NCBI GenBank assembly: GCA_021777225.1
Contig: JAJYDQ010000009.1
Location: 1 to 64,000 of the forward strand
DNA from: Deltaproteobacteria bacterium
GTDB lineage: Bacteria > Desulfobacterota > Desulfomonilia > Desulfomonilales > Desulfomonilaceae
Direction: 5' to 3'
DNA length: 64,000 nucleotides
Of the stretch, positions 63,920 through 64,000 are shown in pieces. The notes under the pieces were generated by a model, which made no database searches, was not told the origin of the DNA, and saw only the letters and a list, made by a program, of their open reading frames with translations. Within the stretch, counting starts at the first letter, position 1; every line of letters begins with the position of its first letter. The position numbers and the translations under genes were made by a program.

Positions 63920-64000
63920 CTGAAAATACCTCGCGTTACATAGATTTTTTGACTTGATTTATTATATCACAGTGGGGTAAACAAGGCTATAAAAATCTGA

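Noticed and set aside
1-64000. CRISPR array, prophage or toxin-antitoxin locus
   Set aside because: I saw no regularly spaced repeats, phage structural genes or recognisable toxin-antitoxin pairs in the window.

Overview
The window looks like chromosome from an anaerobic, sulfur-metabolising bacterium, most likely a deltaproteobacterium (Desulfobacterota, Syntrophobacter/Desulfomonile-like). This is inferred from gene content: a periplasmic Mo/W polysulfide or thiosulfate reductase with an NrfD-type membrane subunit, YeeE/YedE sulfur transporters, an aldehyde:ferredoxin oxidoreductase with a MoaD-like partner, many two-component proteins, and moderate GC with dense packing and mostly AGGAG-type ribosome sites. 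No rRNA, CRISPR array or prophage is visible. There is one tRNA (Met, CAT) and one small IS200-type element.

Layout. 1-3.6 kb (minus): the start of a membrane sensor cut by the window edge, then a MaoC hydratase, a ferredoxin-nitroreductase fusion and a 3-hydroxyisobutyrate-type dehydrogenase. 3.7-7.1 kb: a two-domain M16 peptidase followed by an IS200/IS605 TnpA element. 7.1-12.4 kb (plus): an NMT1-like binding protein overlapping a Cache-HAMP-class III nucleotide cyclase, a flavodoxin-fold protein and an MFS transporter. 12.4-18 kb: a LysR regulator divergent from a fluoroacetyl-CoA-thioesterase-like (FlK) gene, transketolase, and a YyaL/DUF255 protein. 18.3-20.4 kb: a hybrid histidine kinase. 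20.4-27.4 kb (minus): a sulfur/electron-transfer block with a molybdopterin reductase, FeS and NrfD subunits, a small membrane protein, two YeeE/YedE halves, a small secreted protein, then Rieske and cytochrome b6. Two mutually exclusive hairpins, one a good intrinsic terminator, separate the small secreted protein gene from the Rieske gene.

27.4-32.7 kb (minus): an apparent operon BioF-like, radical SAM, thiM, thiE, thiL. 32.7-42.5 kb: housekeeping and miscellaneous enzymes (metallo-beta-lactamase fold, MurJ, LD-carboxypeptidase, lone receiver, TrmL, phosphodiesterase-like protein, PHP esterase, PLP decarboxylase, RqcH/NFACT protein). 42.5-51.8 kb (plus): a polysaccharide/partner-switching region: REC-PP2C phosphatase, phosphoglycosyl transferase, a three-domain nucleotidyltransferase/beta-helix/PGT-like fusion whose active sites look degenerate, STAS antagonist, HATPase anti-sigma-like kinase, metallophosphoesterase, HPt protein, tRNA-Met, GT2 and asparagine synthase. 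51.8-55.6 kb (minus): a Fe-alcohol dehydrogenase, SCP2, aldehyde:ferredoxin oxidoreductase, MoaD operon. 55.8-62.4 kb: AMIN-domain protein, rhodanese, MauE/DoxX-like protein, polysaccharide deacetylase and two 13-repeat TPR proteins.

62.4-64 kb holds the most unusual non-coding signal: a consensus sigma-70 promoter (TTGACA, 17 bp, TACAAT), about 106 nt able to fold into a closed multi-helix structure, and an intrinsic terminator, all upstream of an HTH-DksA/TraR zinc-finger fusion. It resembles a stand-alone small RNA or an orphan attenuating leader. A possible 36-residue membrane microprotein lies at the right edge. All functions are read from motifs and context; no search was run.
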